NCBI RefSeq assembly: GCF_029168335.1 | Contig: NZ_JARGYC010000014.1 | Location: forward strand, 1 to 64,000 | DNA length: 64,000 nucleotides | From: Psychromarinibacter sediminicola | GTDB lineage: Bacteria; Pseudomonadota; Alphaproteobacteria; Rhodobacterales; Rhodobacteraceae | Direction of reading: 5' to 3' | Part shown: positions 27,084 to 35,069 of the stretch, piece after piece | How the letters are laid out: every line of letters begins with the position of its first letter | How positions within the stretch are numbered: position 1 is the stretch's first letter | Made by a program: the position numbers and the translations under genes | The notes under the pieces: generated by a model | Told to the model about the DNA's origin: nothing | Databases searched by the model: none | What the model saw: only the letters and a program-made list of their open reading frames with translations

Positions 27084-27437
27084 ATGAAACCCCTCGTTCC
27101 CCTGCTCGCCCTACTCTGTGCCGGCGCAACCGGCGCGGCCGCCGAAACGCTGGCGTGCCAGGCCATGCGGACCTGCATGGTCGACCGCAAATGCGCCGAG
27201 GCGCAGGAGGTCTTCACGCTGACCCTCGACGGCGCGCGCGCGACATTGGCGGGGGCGGACGGCAGCGCGGCCTTCGCGCTGGACGCCGACACGGGCACCG
27301 GCGCGGCGCGGCTGGGCGACCGCGTCTACCAGCTGCGCCTGACGGGCGACGGCGGCGGCCTCATCCTGCGCACGCCGGTCTGGGCCGGCAATTTCGAGGA
27401 CGCCGAGCTCCTTTGGCTCCACTGCGGCCCCGCCTAA
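27084..27437 (+). CDS. small secreted protein, cysteine-containing
   Basis: A 117-residue protein with a signal peptide (MKPLVPLLALLCAGATGAAA) and three cysteines close together (LACQAMRTCMVDRKCAEAQ), plus one near the C-terminus (LWLHCG). Disulfides in the periplasm are likely. No family is recognised. It lies between the LivF-type gene and the permease genes on the same strand. Its general layout resembles the 131-residue protein at 27667. Confidence 0.65.
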   Translation: MKPLVPLLALLCAGATGAAAETLACQAMRTCMVDRKCAEAQEVFTLTLDGARATLAGADGSAAFALDADTGTGAARLGDRVYQLRLTGDGGGLILRTPVWAGNFEDAELLWLHCGPA

Positions 27438-27666
27438 TCCCCGCGCAGCGCGTGGCCGGCCCGGCACCCGGCGACCTGCGGGGCATTCATGCCACGATGC
27501 GGGGCGGCGCGCGGCCTGCAGACGGTGGCACTGGACGGACAGGCGGTTTACACCGAGACTGTTCGGAACGAACGACGCAAGAACAACGCCAGAAAAACGC
27601 ACGGGCGCCGGCCGGGGCATCGCCGAATGACCGTGCCGGGGAAAGACCGAGGGGAGGACGACCGGA
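27438..27666. other. gap inside the transporter operon
   Basis: There are 229 bases between two small secreted-protein genes. It contains a GACTGTTCGGAACGAACG stretch (27558-27575) with the short inverted repeat GTTCG-GAA-CGAAC, and no supported gene. It may contain an internal promoter for the permease genes. Confidence 0.3.
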
Positions 27667-28062
27667 ATGAAGCGACCCATACTGGCCGCCGCGCTGGCGC
27701 TGCTGTCGCCGCTGGCCGCGACGGCCGATCCCGCGCCGCAACGGGCCTGCACCTTCGACAGTGTCTGCGCGCCGGGCGAGGGCTGCAGCGACATGGCCGC
27801 CTTCACGCAGTTTCTCGACGCGGTCCCGGACGGCGGCGGCTGGGTCTGGATCACCGAGGCCGGCGGCGTGACCGGAGAAACGGTCTCTGCCCCCGACGAC
27901 ACGACGCTCACGGTGCTCTTTCCGCCCCACGAGGCCGGCATGGGCACGCTGCTGTTGACCGTGACTGCCTCGGGCGCCGCGGCGATGACCCAGCACGGCA
28001 CGCATTTCGAAAGCGGGGATGCCGTGGCAACCAGCTATTTCGGCACATGCGCCACGCAGTAG
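27667..28062 (+). CDS. small secreted protein, cysteine-containing
   Basis: A 131-residue protein with a signal peptide (MKRPILAAALALLSPLAATA) followed by three close cysteines (RACTFDSVCAPGEGCSDMA) and one at the C-terminus (YFGTCATQ). The cysteine spacing resembles the 117-residue protein upstream, suggesting an old tandem duplication. It ends 19 bases before the permease gene. The function is unknown; position suggests a transporter-associated role, but accidental insertion is also possible. Confidence 0.65.
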   Translation: MKRPILAAALALLSPLAATADPAPQRACTFDSVCAPGEGCSDMAAFTQFLDAVPDGGGWVWITEAGGVTGETVSAPDDTTLTVLFPPHEAGMGTLLLTVTASGAAAMTQHGTHFESGDAVATSYFGTCATQ

Positions 28063-28081
28063 CACCGGAGGCCGCACCGAC

Positions 28082-29092
28082 ATGGACCTTCTGAACGCGC
28101 TCGTCGCGCTGTCGAACTTCGTGATCGTCCCCGCCGTGGCCTACGGCGCGCAGCTGGCGCTGGGGGCGCTGGGGGTCACGCTGATCTACGGCATCCTGCG
28201 GTTTTCCAACTTCGCCCATGGCGACACCATGGCCTTCGGCGCCATGGCGACGATCCTGATGACCTGGTGGCTGCAGAGCATGGGCGTCTCCTTCGGCCCG
28301 CTGCCCACCGCGCTCCTGGCGCTGCCGGTGGGGATCGTGGTGACGGCGGCGCTCCTGCTGGCCACCGACCGGGTCATCTTTTCCTTCTACCGGGCGCAGA
28401 AGGCCAAGCCTGTGGTGCTGGTCATCGTCTCGATCGGCGTGATGTTCATGCTGAACGGCATCGTGCGCTTCATCATCGGCCCCGACGACCAGCGCTTCGC
28501 CGACGGCGAGCGGTTCATCATCAACGCGCGCGTCTTCCGCGACCTGACCGGCCTGCGCGAGGGGCTGGCGATCAAGACCAGCCAGGGGATCACCCTGGTC
28601 GTTGCCGTCATCGCCGTGGCGCTGCTGTTCTGGTTTCTGAACCGCACCCGGACGGGCAAGTCGATGCGCGCCTATTCCGACAACGAGGATCTGGCGCTGC
28701 TGTCCGGCATCAACCCCGAGCGGGTCGTGGCGATCACTTGGATCATCGTGGCGGCGCTGGCGACGCTGGCGGGCGTGCTCTACGGCCTCGACAAGTCGTT
28801 CAAGCCGTTCACCTACTTCCAGCTCCTGCTGCCGATCTTCGCCTCGGCCATCGTCGGCGGGCTCGGCTCGCCCGTCGGGGCCATCGTCGGCGGCTTCGTC
28901 ATCGCCTTCTCCGAGGTCATGGTGACCTATGCCTGGAAGAAGGTGATCGCCTATGTCGTGCCCGAAGCCTGGGAGCCCGACGGACTCGTCCAGCTTCTGT
29001 CCACCGACTACAAGTTCGCGGTCAGCTTCGTGATCCTGGTGATCGTGCTGCTGTTCCGCCCCACCGGCATCTTCGCGGGGAAAGCGGTATGA
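28082..29092 (+). CDS. livH: ABC transporter permease, LivH type
   Basis: A 336-residue integral membrane protein with about eight hydrophobic segments. The LivH-type N-terminus has a YGAQLALGALGVTLIYGILR helix, and the conserved loop SDNEDLALLSGINPERV is near 200. The first ATG in frame after the previous stop (28082) is used. It overlaps livM by 4 bases. Confidence 0.9.
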   Translation: MDLLNALVALSNFVIVPAVAYGAQLALGALGVTLIYGILRFSNFAHGDTMAFGAMATILMTWWLQSMGVSFGPLPTALLALPVGIVVTAALLLATDRVIFSFYRAQKAKPVVLVIVSIGVMFMLNGIVRFIIGPDDQRFADGERFIINARVFRDLTGLREGLAIKTSQGITLVVAVIAVALLFWFLNRTRTGKSMRAYSDNEDLALLSGINPERVVAITWIIVAALATLAGVLYGLDKSFKPFTYFQLLLPIFASAIVGGLGSPVGAIVGGFVIAFSEVMVTYAWKKVIAYVVPEAWEPDGLVQLLSTDYKFAVSFVILVIVLLFRPTGIFAGKAV

Positions 29093-30393
29093 ACCCGACC
29101 GTCAGAGGCATCCTGCTCTTCGCGCTCGTCCTGGGCCTGATCGTTCTGTCGGGGTTCGAGCGCAGCTGGAACGTGGCGCTGGGCATCCTGAACATGGGGC
29201 TCGTCAGCGCGATCATGGCGCTGGGCGTGAACATGCAATGGGGCTATGCGGGGCTGTTCAACGTGGGCGTCATGGGCTTCGTGGCGCTGGGCGGGCTGGC
29301 GGCGGTGCTGGTGGGCCAGCCCCCGGTGGCCGAGGCCTGGGCCGCGGGCGGCGGCCGGCTGATCCTGGGACTGGTGATCGGCGCGGGCGCCATCGCGGCG
29401 GCGATCTTCGTCTGGGGGCGGCTGGCCAGGGGCTGGCCGCGCGCGCTGGCGGTCACCGCCATCCTGCTCGTCGGCTTCATCCTCTACCGCTGGGTCTTCG
29501 ACCCCGCCGTCGAGGCGGTGGAGTCGGTGAACCCCGCCGGCACCGGCTATCTGGGCGGGCTGGGCCTGCCGATCTTCCTGGCCTGGCCGGTGGGCGGGCT
29601 GCTGGCCGCCGGCGCGGCCTGGGCCATCGGCAAGACGGCGCTGGGGCTGCGCTCGGACTACCTGGCCATCGCGACGCTGGGCATCGCCGAGATCGTGATC
29701 GCGGTGCTGAAGAACGAGGACTGGCTGTCGCGCGGCGTCAAGAACGTGATCGGCCTGCCCCGCCCGGTGCCCTACGAGATCGACCTGCAGAACTCGCCCG
29801 CCTTCGTGGCGCGGATGCAGGGCTGGGGGATCGATCCCGTCGCGGCATCCTCGGTCACGGTGAAGCTGGCCTATGCCGGGCTGTTCGTGGTGGTGCTGGC
29901 GATCCTTCTGTGGCTGTCGCAGAAGGCGCTCGCCTCGCCCTGGGGCCGGATGATGCGCGCCATCCGCGACAACGAGGTCGCGGCCGAGGCGATGGGCAAG
30001 GACGTGACCAAGCGCCACCTGCAGGTGTTCATCCTGGGCTCGGCCGTCTGCGGCATCGCCGGCGCGATGATGACGACGCTGGACGGCCAGCTGACGCCCA
30101 CCTCCTACCAGCCCCTGCGCTTCACCTTCCTGATCTGGGTGATGGTGATCGTCGGCGGCTCGGGCAACAACTTCGGCGCGGTGCTGGGCGGGTTCCTCGT
30201 CTGGTATCTCTGGGTCGAGGTCGAGCCGCGCGGCCGCGAGGTGATGGAGTTCGTGACCGCCGGCATGGCCGACGGCTATTGGCTGAAGGCGCATCTGCTG
30301 GAATCGGCGGCGCATATGCGGCTGTTCACCATGGGGCTGATCCTGGTGCTGGTGCTCCGGTTCAGCCCGCGCGGCCTGATCCCCGAGCGATGA
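29089..30393 (+). CDS. livM: ABC transporter permease, LivM type, enlarged
   Basis: A 434-residue membrane protein, longer than many LivM proteins. The region around residues 75-180 carries additional hydrophobic segments (LILGLVIGAGAIAAAIFVWG, ALAVTAILLVGFILYRWVF) before the conserved GLRSDYLAIATLGIAEIV motif. The cytoplasmic loop RAIRDNEVAAEAMGKDVT, typical of the family, follows. It pairs with the LivH-type permease. The stop codon overlaps the next ATG (ATGA). Confidence 0.9.
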   Translation: MNPTVRGILLFALVLGLIVLSGFERSWNVALGILNMGLVSAIMALGVNMQWGYAGLFNVGVMGFVALGGLAAVLVGQPPVAEAWAAGGGRLILGLVIGAGAIAAAIFVWGRLARGWPRALAVTAILLVGFILYRWVFDPAVEAVESVNPAGTGYLGGLGLPIFLAWPVGGLLAAGAAWAIGKTALGLRSDYLAIATLGIAEIVIAVLKNEDWLSRGVKNVIGLPRPVPYEIDLQNSPAFVARMQGWGIDPVAASSVTVKLAYAGLFVVVLAILLWLSQKALASPWGRMMRAIRDNEVAAEAMGKDVTKRHLQVFILGSAVCGIAGAMMTTLDGQLTPTSYQPLRFTFLIWVMVIVGGSGNNFGAVLGGFLVWYLWVEVEPRGREVMEFVTAGMADGYWLKAHLLESAAHMRLFTMGLILVLVLRFSPRGLIPER

Positions 30394-30992
30394 GCGACGT
30401 CGCCATCCTGCTCTTCGCCGCGGGGGCGTCCGCGCGGATGGGCGGCCGCGACAAGCTGATGGAGGAGATCGGGGGCGAGCCGCTTCTGTGCCGCAGCGCG
30501 CGGCGGGCCGTGGCAACGGGCCTGCCGGTGACGGTGCTGCTGCCGCCGGACCGGCCGGACCGGCCCGATCGGACTGCGGCGCTGGAGGGGCTCGCGCTCG
30601 CGACCGTCCGGGTCGACCGCGCGGCGGAGGGCATGTCCCGGTCGATCCGGGCCGGGCTTGCCAGCCTGCCGCCGGAGACCGCCGGCGCGATGATGCTGCA
30701 GGCCGACATGCCGGATCTGGAGACCGCGGATCTCGTGACCCTGGCCGACCGCTTCCGCGCGCTCGGCGCCGACACCGTCACCCGCGCCGCCGCCGCCGAC
30801 GGCACCCCCGGCGCGCCGGCCATCGTGCCGCGCCGTCTGTTCCCGGCACTCGCCGCGCTGGAGGGCGACACCGGCGGCCGCGACGTCCTGCGCACCGAGA
30901 AGCAGGAGCTCGTCCCCCTGCCCGGCCGCCACGCCCTGACGGACCTCGACACGCCCGAGGACTGGGCGGCCTGGCGGCGCGCGGCCGATTGA
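30390..30992 (+). CDS. MocA/MobA-like nucleotidyltransferase
   Basis: A 200-residue protein of the NTP-transferase fold. It has the nucleotide-binding LLFAAGASARMGGRDKLMEE motif at the N-terminus and a MLQADMPDLETADL motif near 103, where the Asp would bind metal. The closest functional group is molybdenum cofactor cytidylyl/guanylyl transferases, which modify the cofactor for xanthine-oxidase- or DMSO-reductase-type enzymes. It overlaps the permease by 4 bases, so it is a genuine operon member. No molybdoenzyme gene lies in the window. Confidence 0.82.
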   Translation: MSDVAILLFAAGASARMGGRDKLMEEIGGEPLLCRSARRAVATGLPVTVLLPPDRPDRPDRTAALEGLALATVRVDRAAEGMSRSIRAGLASLPPETAGAMMLQADMPDLETADLVTLADRFRALGADTVTRAAAADGTPGAPAIVPRRLFPALAALEGDTGGRDVLRTEKQELVPLPGRHALTDLDTPEDWAAWRRAAD

Positions 30993-31000
30993 GCGCGGCG

Positions 31001-31420
31001 TCAGTGCCGCAGCCGGGCACGCATCCAGCGGGCGTAGACGAAGAACAGGAAGGCGGCGACGGCCGCGGCGGCCATCATGTAGACGCCCGCCTCGCCGGTC
31101 GCCTCCAGAAGCGATGGCTCGCGCAGATACATGAGCGCCCCGCCCAGCACCAGCCAGCCCAGGAAGGACAGCGCAAAGAACGTCCCCGTGGCCATCCGTG
31201 ACACCAGCAGCAGCGCCGCGAACAGCCCCGACCAGACCGCGACGCCCCAGGCGACGGACATCCATAGCGGCATCGCCTCGTACCAGGCCACCTGTTCGGG
31301 GGTCATGTTCGAGACGTAGAGCGGAACCCGCAGGCGAAGCCCCAGATAGTCCCCGACCAGAAGCAGGTTCCACAGAACCGCCAGCGCCGATACCGGAAGG
31401 TGATGCCACGCGCGCGCCAT
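31001..31420 (-). CDS. small integral membrane protein
   Basis: A 139-residue protein with four hydrophobic segments (about 9-28, 51-72, 78-98, 112-130). I do not recognise a family. The ATG at 31418-31420 is chosen because it begins just before the first helix (MARAWHHLPVSALAVLWNLL); the upstream frame is Pro/Arg-rich and unlikely. It is convergent with the ABC operon. Confidence 0.7.
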   Translation of the reverse strand: MARAWHHLPVSALAVLWNLLLVGDYLGLRLRVPLYVSNMTPEQVAWYEAMPLWMSVAWGVAVWSGLFAALLLVSRMATGTFFALSFLGWLVLGGALMYLREPSLLEATGEAGVYMMAAAAVAAFLFFVYARWMRARLRH

Positions 31421-31521
31421 GTCCGTCTCTCTTCCGCCTCTCTGCCCGATGCGTTCGGGCGCCAGAGTGGCCCGCCCGCCCGCGACTGTCCAGAGGCCCC
31501 CGCCGGCAAAAGACGGCCCCG

Positions 31522-31562
31522 CAAAAGAAGACCCCGCCACGGGTGCGGATCGCGGCGGGGTC
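31522..31562 (-). terminator. rho-independent terminator of the Hint gene
   Basis: On the minus strand, a 9-bp stem GACCCCGCC/GGCGGGGTC is followed by TTCTTTTGC. It starts about 60 bases after the Hint-domain gene. Confidence 0.75.
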
Positions 31563-31620
31563 GGGTCGGCCGGCGCGATCTGGCGGGATACGACGCCGGC
31601 CGGCTGCATGTACGCTTGCG

Positions 31621-32340
31621 CTACTCCTGCAGGCGGCGCGCCTCCGTGCGGGTCAGCACGCGCCGCGCGGCAAGAAACCCCTCCAGCCCCGGCTTACCGC
31701 GCAGCTCGGGAAACAGCTCCAGGATTTCCTGGCGCTGGGCGGCGCCGATGCCGCGCAGCGAATGGTCGCCGGGCTGGAAGCTCTCGCTCCAGGCGCCGTC
31801 CGACAGCACCACCTCGTGGCGGTCGAACATGAAATGCACATAGGTCGTGCCCGTGGTCTGTACCGCCTGGATGCCCCGGTTGTTGATCAGGTGCTTGGCC
31901 GAGCACAGCACCTCGCGCTCCTCGAAATAAAGCTGCGTCTGGTCGGAGGCCACGAGCACCCGGTGGTTGGGGCTCAAGAGCATGTCCTGCGCCGGCTGGC
32001 CATTGCCGAGCGCGCCCTGGCGGATCAGCACGGGGCGCAGATGCGGCCGCCGGAGCAGGTCGCGGCCGCTCATCCGCTTCGCGCCGACCCAGCGCACCTC
32101 CTGAAGCCCGTTGTCGCGCGTCACCACGCGGTCGCCGGGCGCCAGGTCCTCCACCGCCACCGCGCCGCGCGCCGTCGCGATCTGCGTGCCGGGGGTGAAA
32201 CAGGGAGTCGTAGCGGCGGAATCGGCCGTCTCCTGACGCCCCTCCTGACGCCCGGGCCGCACCGGCGCCCCCACCGGCGCCGGCACGCCGTCGCCGTCCT
32301 GTATCGCCGTCCAGTCTCGCTCGTACTTCACCATGGTCAT
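31621..32340 (-). CDS. Hint-domain (hedgehog/intein-type) protein
   Basis: A 239-residue protein. After a roughly 45-residue polar lead comes a Hint domain: nucleophile Cys47 in TPCFTPGTQIATARGAVAVE, then LAPGDRVVTRDNGLQEVRWV and the block B-like LSPNHRVLVASDQ. Hint domains can self-splice or cleave. This family is common in Rhodobacteraceae, often fused to other secreted modules, but here it is nearly stand-alone. The terminal block ends FLAARRVLTRTEARRLQE instead of an intein-like HN/extein boundary. ATG 32340 and the ATG at 32334 are both usable. Confidence 0.85.
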   Translation of the reverse strand: MTMVKYERDWTAIQDGDGVPAPVGAPVRPGRQEGRQETADSAATTPCFTPGTQIATARGAVAVEDLAPGDRVVTRDNGLQEVRWVGAKRMSGRDLLRRPHLRPVLIRQGALGNGQPAQDMLLSPNHRVLVASDQTQLYFEEREVLCSAKHLINNRGIQAVQTTGTTYVHFMFDRHEVVLSDGAWSESFQPGDHSLRGIGAAQRQEILELFPELRGKPGLEGFLAARRVLTRTEARRLQE

Positions 32341-32883
32341 CGCACCCGATTGTCTTGTTCCGGGCCGCCGATCCGCCACTGGCGGCCGCCGGCCTCGCCT
32401 ACTCCCGATGTCTGAAAAGTTACCGGCGCAGTCCGCCGGCGCGAAGCGCAATTATGGTGACTTTGCGGCAGTTTTGGGCAGAACCGGTCAAGATGTCGCC
32501 CGACTCCGGCCATCTCCGGCGGGCGGATCGCGGCCGATTGTTGCGGTTTCCGGGACGATGGCGGCCCGGTCGACCCGGGGCGCCGTCCGGGCGCGCGGGC
32601 CAAGACCCGGATAATATCCTATGAACGGAAGGCGTTGCTGAAGGGAGACGACAAGGGCGACGCTCATCGCGTCAGCCCGGCCGCCCCGTCCAGTGTTTCC
32701 GAATGATCCGCAATCGGGCTGCCACTCCATCAGGCCGTCCTGCCGCTCGCAGCGCCGTCTGCCACAGTTCCGCCACTATTCGCCACCCGGTATCAATCCG
32801 GCGGACGCGCGCGGCATTGTTGCGCCCGCCCCCGTTAACGGATTGATCTCAAATCGAATCACATTTCGCCGCACCCTGCCCGC
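32341..32883. other. gene-free gap upstream of the Hint gene
   Basis: There are 543 bases between two minus-strand genes. Open frames of 65-95 codons exist on both strands but lack ribosome sites and show Arg/Pro-rich composition, so I call none. It must hold the Hint-gene promoter. I see no strong hairpin or repeat. Confidence 0.5.
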
Positions 32884-34152
32884 TCAGCGGATCAGGATGG
32901 CCCGGAAATCGTTCACGTTGGTCCCCGTCGGCCCCGGCACGAACAGATCCTCCAGCGCCGAAAAAGCATCCCAGGACCGGTGCGCCGCCAGAAGCTCCGC
33001 CGGATCCAGCCCCCCGGCGCGCAGCCGGGCACAGCTGTCGCCGTCGCCGAACGCGCCGGCATTGTCCTCGGATCCGTCGATCCCGTCGGTATCGGCGGCC
33101 AGCGCCGTCACGCCCTCCACGCCGTCGAGGCCCATGAGGCAGGACAGCAGGAACTCGCTGTTGCGCCCGCCGCGCCCGCCGGCCCCGTCCAGCGTCACCG
33201 TCGTCTCGCCGCCCGACAGCAGCACGACGGGCGGCTGGAACGGGCGACCCCGGCTGCGCACCTCGCGCGCGATGGCGGCCAGCACGCGGCCGACCTCGCG
33301 CGCCTCGCCCTCCATCGCATCCGACAGGATCGCGGCCGGAACCCCCGCCGCCTCGGCGACCGCGGCGGCGGCCTCCAGCGACTTCGCCGCCGAGGCGACG
33401 ACATGTACGCGGTCGCGGGCGAAGGCCGGATCGTCGGGCTTCGGCGCGTCCTCGGGCGCCGTCTCCAGGTGGCGCTGCACCGCCTCCGGCAGGGCGATGC
33501 CGTAGGTGCGGACATGCGCCATCGCCTCTGCCCGCCCGACGGCATCGGCCACGGTGGGGCCCGAGGCGACCTGTGCGGGATCGTCGCCCGGCACGTCCGA
33601 CACGATCAGGCTGACCACCCGCGCGGGATGCGCCGCCGCCGCGAGCCGGCCGCCCTTGATCCCGCTGACCTGCTTCCGGATCGCGTTCATCGCCGAGATC
33701 GGCGCGCCCGAGGACAGAAGCGCGCTGTTCAGCGCCACCTCGTCCTCCAGCGACAGCCCCTCGGGCGGCGCCGGCAGCAGCGCCGATCCGCCGCCGCAGA
33801 TCAGCGCCACCACGAGGTCGTCCTCGGTCAGGCCCGATACCGCGCCCCGCAGCGCCTCCGCCGCGGCGAGCCCGGCGGCGTCGGGCACCGGATGCGCGGC
33901 TTCCAGCACCTGCAGGTGGCGGCAGGGCGCGGCATAGCCGTAGCGGGTCACGACGACGCCCTCCACCGGGTCGCCCCAGAGATCCTCGAAGGCGGCCGCC
34001 ATCTGCGCCGCGCCCTTGCCGGCGCCGATGACCACGGTGCGGCCGGGCGGCCGCTCGGGCAGATGGGCGCGCAGCGCCTCGTTGGGATCGGCGGCGGCCA
34101 CGGCGGCCTCGAACATGCGGGTCAGAAGCGATCGGTCGGTCTGGGACATCAT
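32884..34152 (-). CDS. glycerate kinase (GckA/TtuD type)
   Basis: A 422-residue enzyme of the MOFRL/DUF4147 glycerate 2-kinase family. It shows VVIGAGKGAAQMAAAFE near 40, the LICGGGSALLPAP glycine loop near 115, and LLSGGETTVTLDGAGGRGGR in the C-terminal MOFRL domain. It would phosphorylate glycerate produced from glyoxylate or tartronate semialdehyde. Two successive ATGs (34152 and 34149) are possible starts. Confidence 0.9.
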   Translation of the reverse strand: MMSQTDRSLLTRMFEAAVAAADPNEALRAHLPERPPGRTVVIGAGKGAAQMAAAFEDLWGDPVEGVVVTRYGYAAPCRHLQVLEAAHPVPDAAGLAAAEALRGAVSGLTEDDLVVALICGGGSALLPAPPEGLSLEDEVALNSALLSSGAPISAMNAIRKQVSGIKGGRLAAAAHPARVVSLIVSDVPGDDPAQVASGPTVADAVGRAEAMAHVRTYGIALPEAVQRHLETAPEDAPKPDDPAFARDRVHVVASAAKSLEAAAAVAEAAGVPAAILSDAMEGEAREVGRVLAAIAREVRSRGRPFQPPVVLLSGGETTVTLDGAGGRGGRNSEFLLSCLMGLDGVEGVTALAADTDGIDGSEDNAGAFGDGDSCARLRAGGLDPAELLAAHRSWDAFSALEDLFVPGPTGTNVNDFRAILIR

Positions 34153-34276
34153 GCGCGGACAGGACCACAGATACGCACCGGCGTCACGCCGGAAACGCAG
34201 GTTTTTCCCCCGGTCGTTTTTTCCCCCGACCGCGGGGCGTCCCGTCATCCGTCATCCGCCCGAAACCCGGCGGCCG

Positions 34277-34978
34277 CTACCACTTTTCGCCGAACGGCCG
34301 AAGGTCCAGCTCGAAGGTCCAGGCCGAGCGATGCTGCCGCGTCAGCATCAGCGCCGCCTCGGCGATGCGGTCGGGCTGCAGGAAGAAGTCGTCCGGCGCG
34401 TCGGGGGCGAAATTGGTGCGCGTGTCTTCGGTGTCGATCACCCCGTCGATGACCAGATAGGCCACATGCACGCCCCGGGGACCGAGCTGTTTCGCCAGCG
34501 ACTGGGCCAGCACCCTCTGCGCCGCCTTGGCCGGCGCGAAGGCCGTGGTCCAGACATTGCCCCGAAGCGACGCCGTGGCGCCGGAGACCAGGATCGTGCC
34601 CGCCCCGCGCTCGGCCATCCGAGGCCCCAGCAGCCGCGCCGCCGCGAAGAGCCCCAGGGCCGCGACCTGCCAGCTTTGTTCGAACTGATCCGCCGCGATC
34701 TCCTCCAGCGCGCCGAACCGGGCGATGTCGGCGTTGTGGATCAGCACGTCGACGGGGCCCAGATCCCGCTCGACGCGCTCCAGCGCCGCGGTCAGCGCCT
34801 CCGCATCGCCGGCGTCGCAGGGATAGGCGGCGACCGCCGGCCTTTCGCCCGCGTCGTCGAGGCCCGCGCCCGACCGGCTCAGCAACGCCAAGTCGTAGCC
34901 GGCGCCGTGGAAGGCGCGCGCATAGGCCCGGCCCAGACCGGGCCCGTGCCCGATGATCGCACAAACGCCCTCCGCCAT
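34277..34978 (-). CDS. atypical short-chain dehydrogenase/reductase
   Basis: A 233-residue Rossmann-fold protein. The cofactor loop is GHGPGLG (residues 10-16) and the Asn of the structural motif is present (HNAD at 81-84). The usual catalytic YxxxK is FAPAK (Phe147, Lys151), so the tyrosine is missing. Related proteins with FAxAK and a following VIDGxIDT motif form a recognised subgroup in my memory. Catalysis may therefore be altered or lost. ATG 34978 starts directly before the first strand. Confidence 0.85.
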   Translation of the reverse strand: MAEGVCAIIGHGPGLGRAYARAFHGAGYDLALLSRSGAGLDDAGERPAVAAYPCDAGDAEALTAALERVERDLGPVDVLIHNADIARFGALEEIAADQFEQSWQVAALGLFAAARLLGPRMAERGAGTILVSGATASLRGNVWTTAFAPAKAAQRVLAQSLAKQLGPRGVHVAYLVIDGVIDTEDTRTNFAPDAPDDFFLQPDRIAEAALMLTRQHRSAWTFELDLRPFGEKW

Positions 34979-35069
34979 GTCCACCTCCCTGTGCAGCGCG
35001 TCGCCCCATGCTAACACGGGTCGTGGCCGGCGGCGCCCGTCCATTTCGCCCGACGCGCAGACCCCTGCG

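Noticed and set aside
32333-32614. Several 70-95 codon frames upstream of the Hint gene
   Set aside because: Overlapping frames on both strands with no ribosome sites or recognisable motifs.
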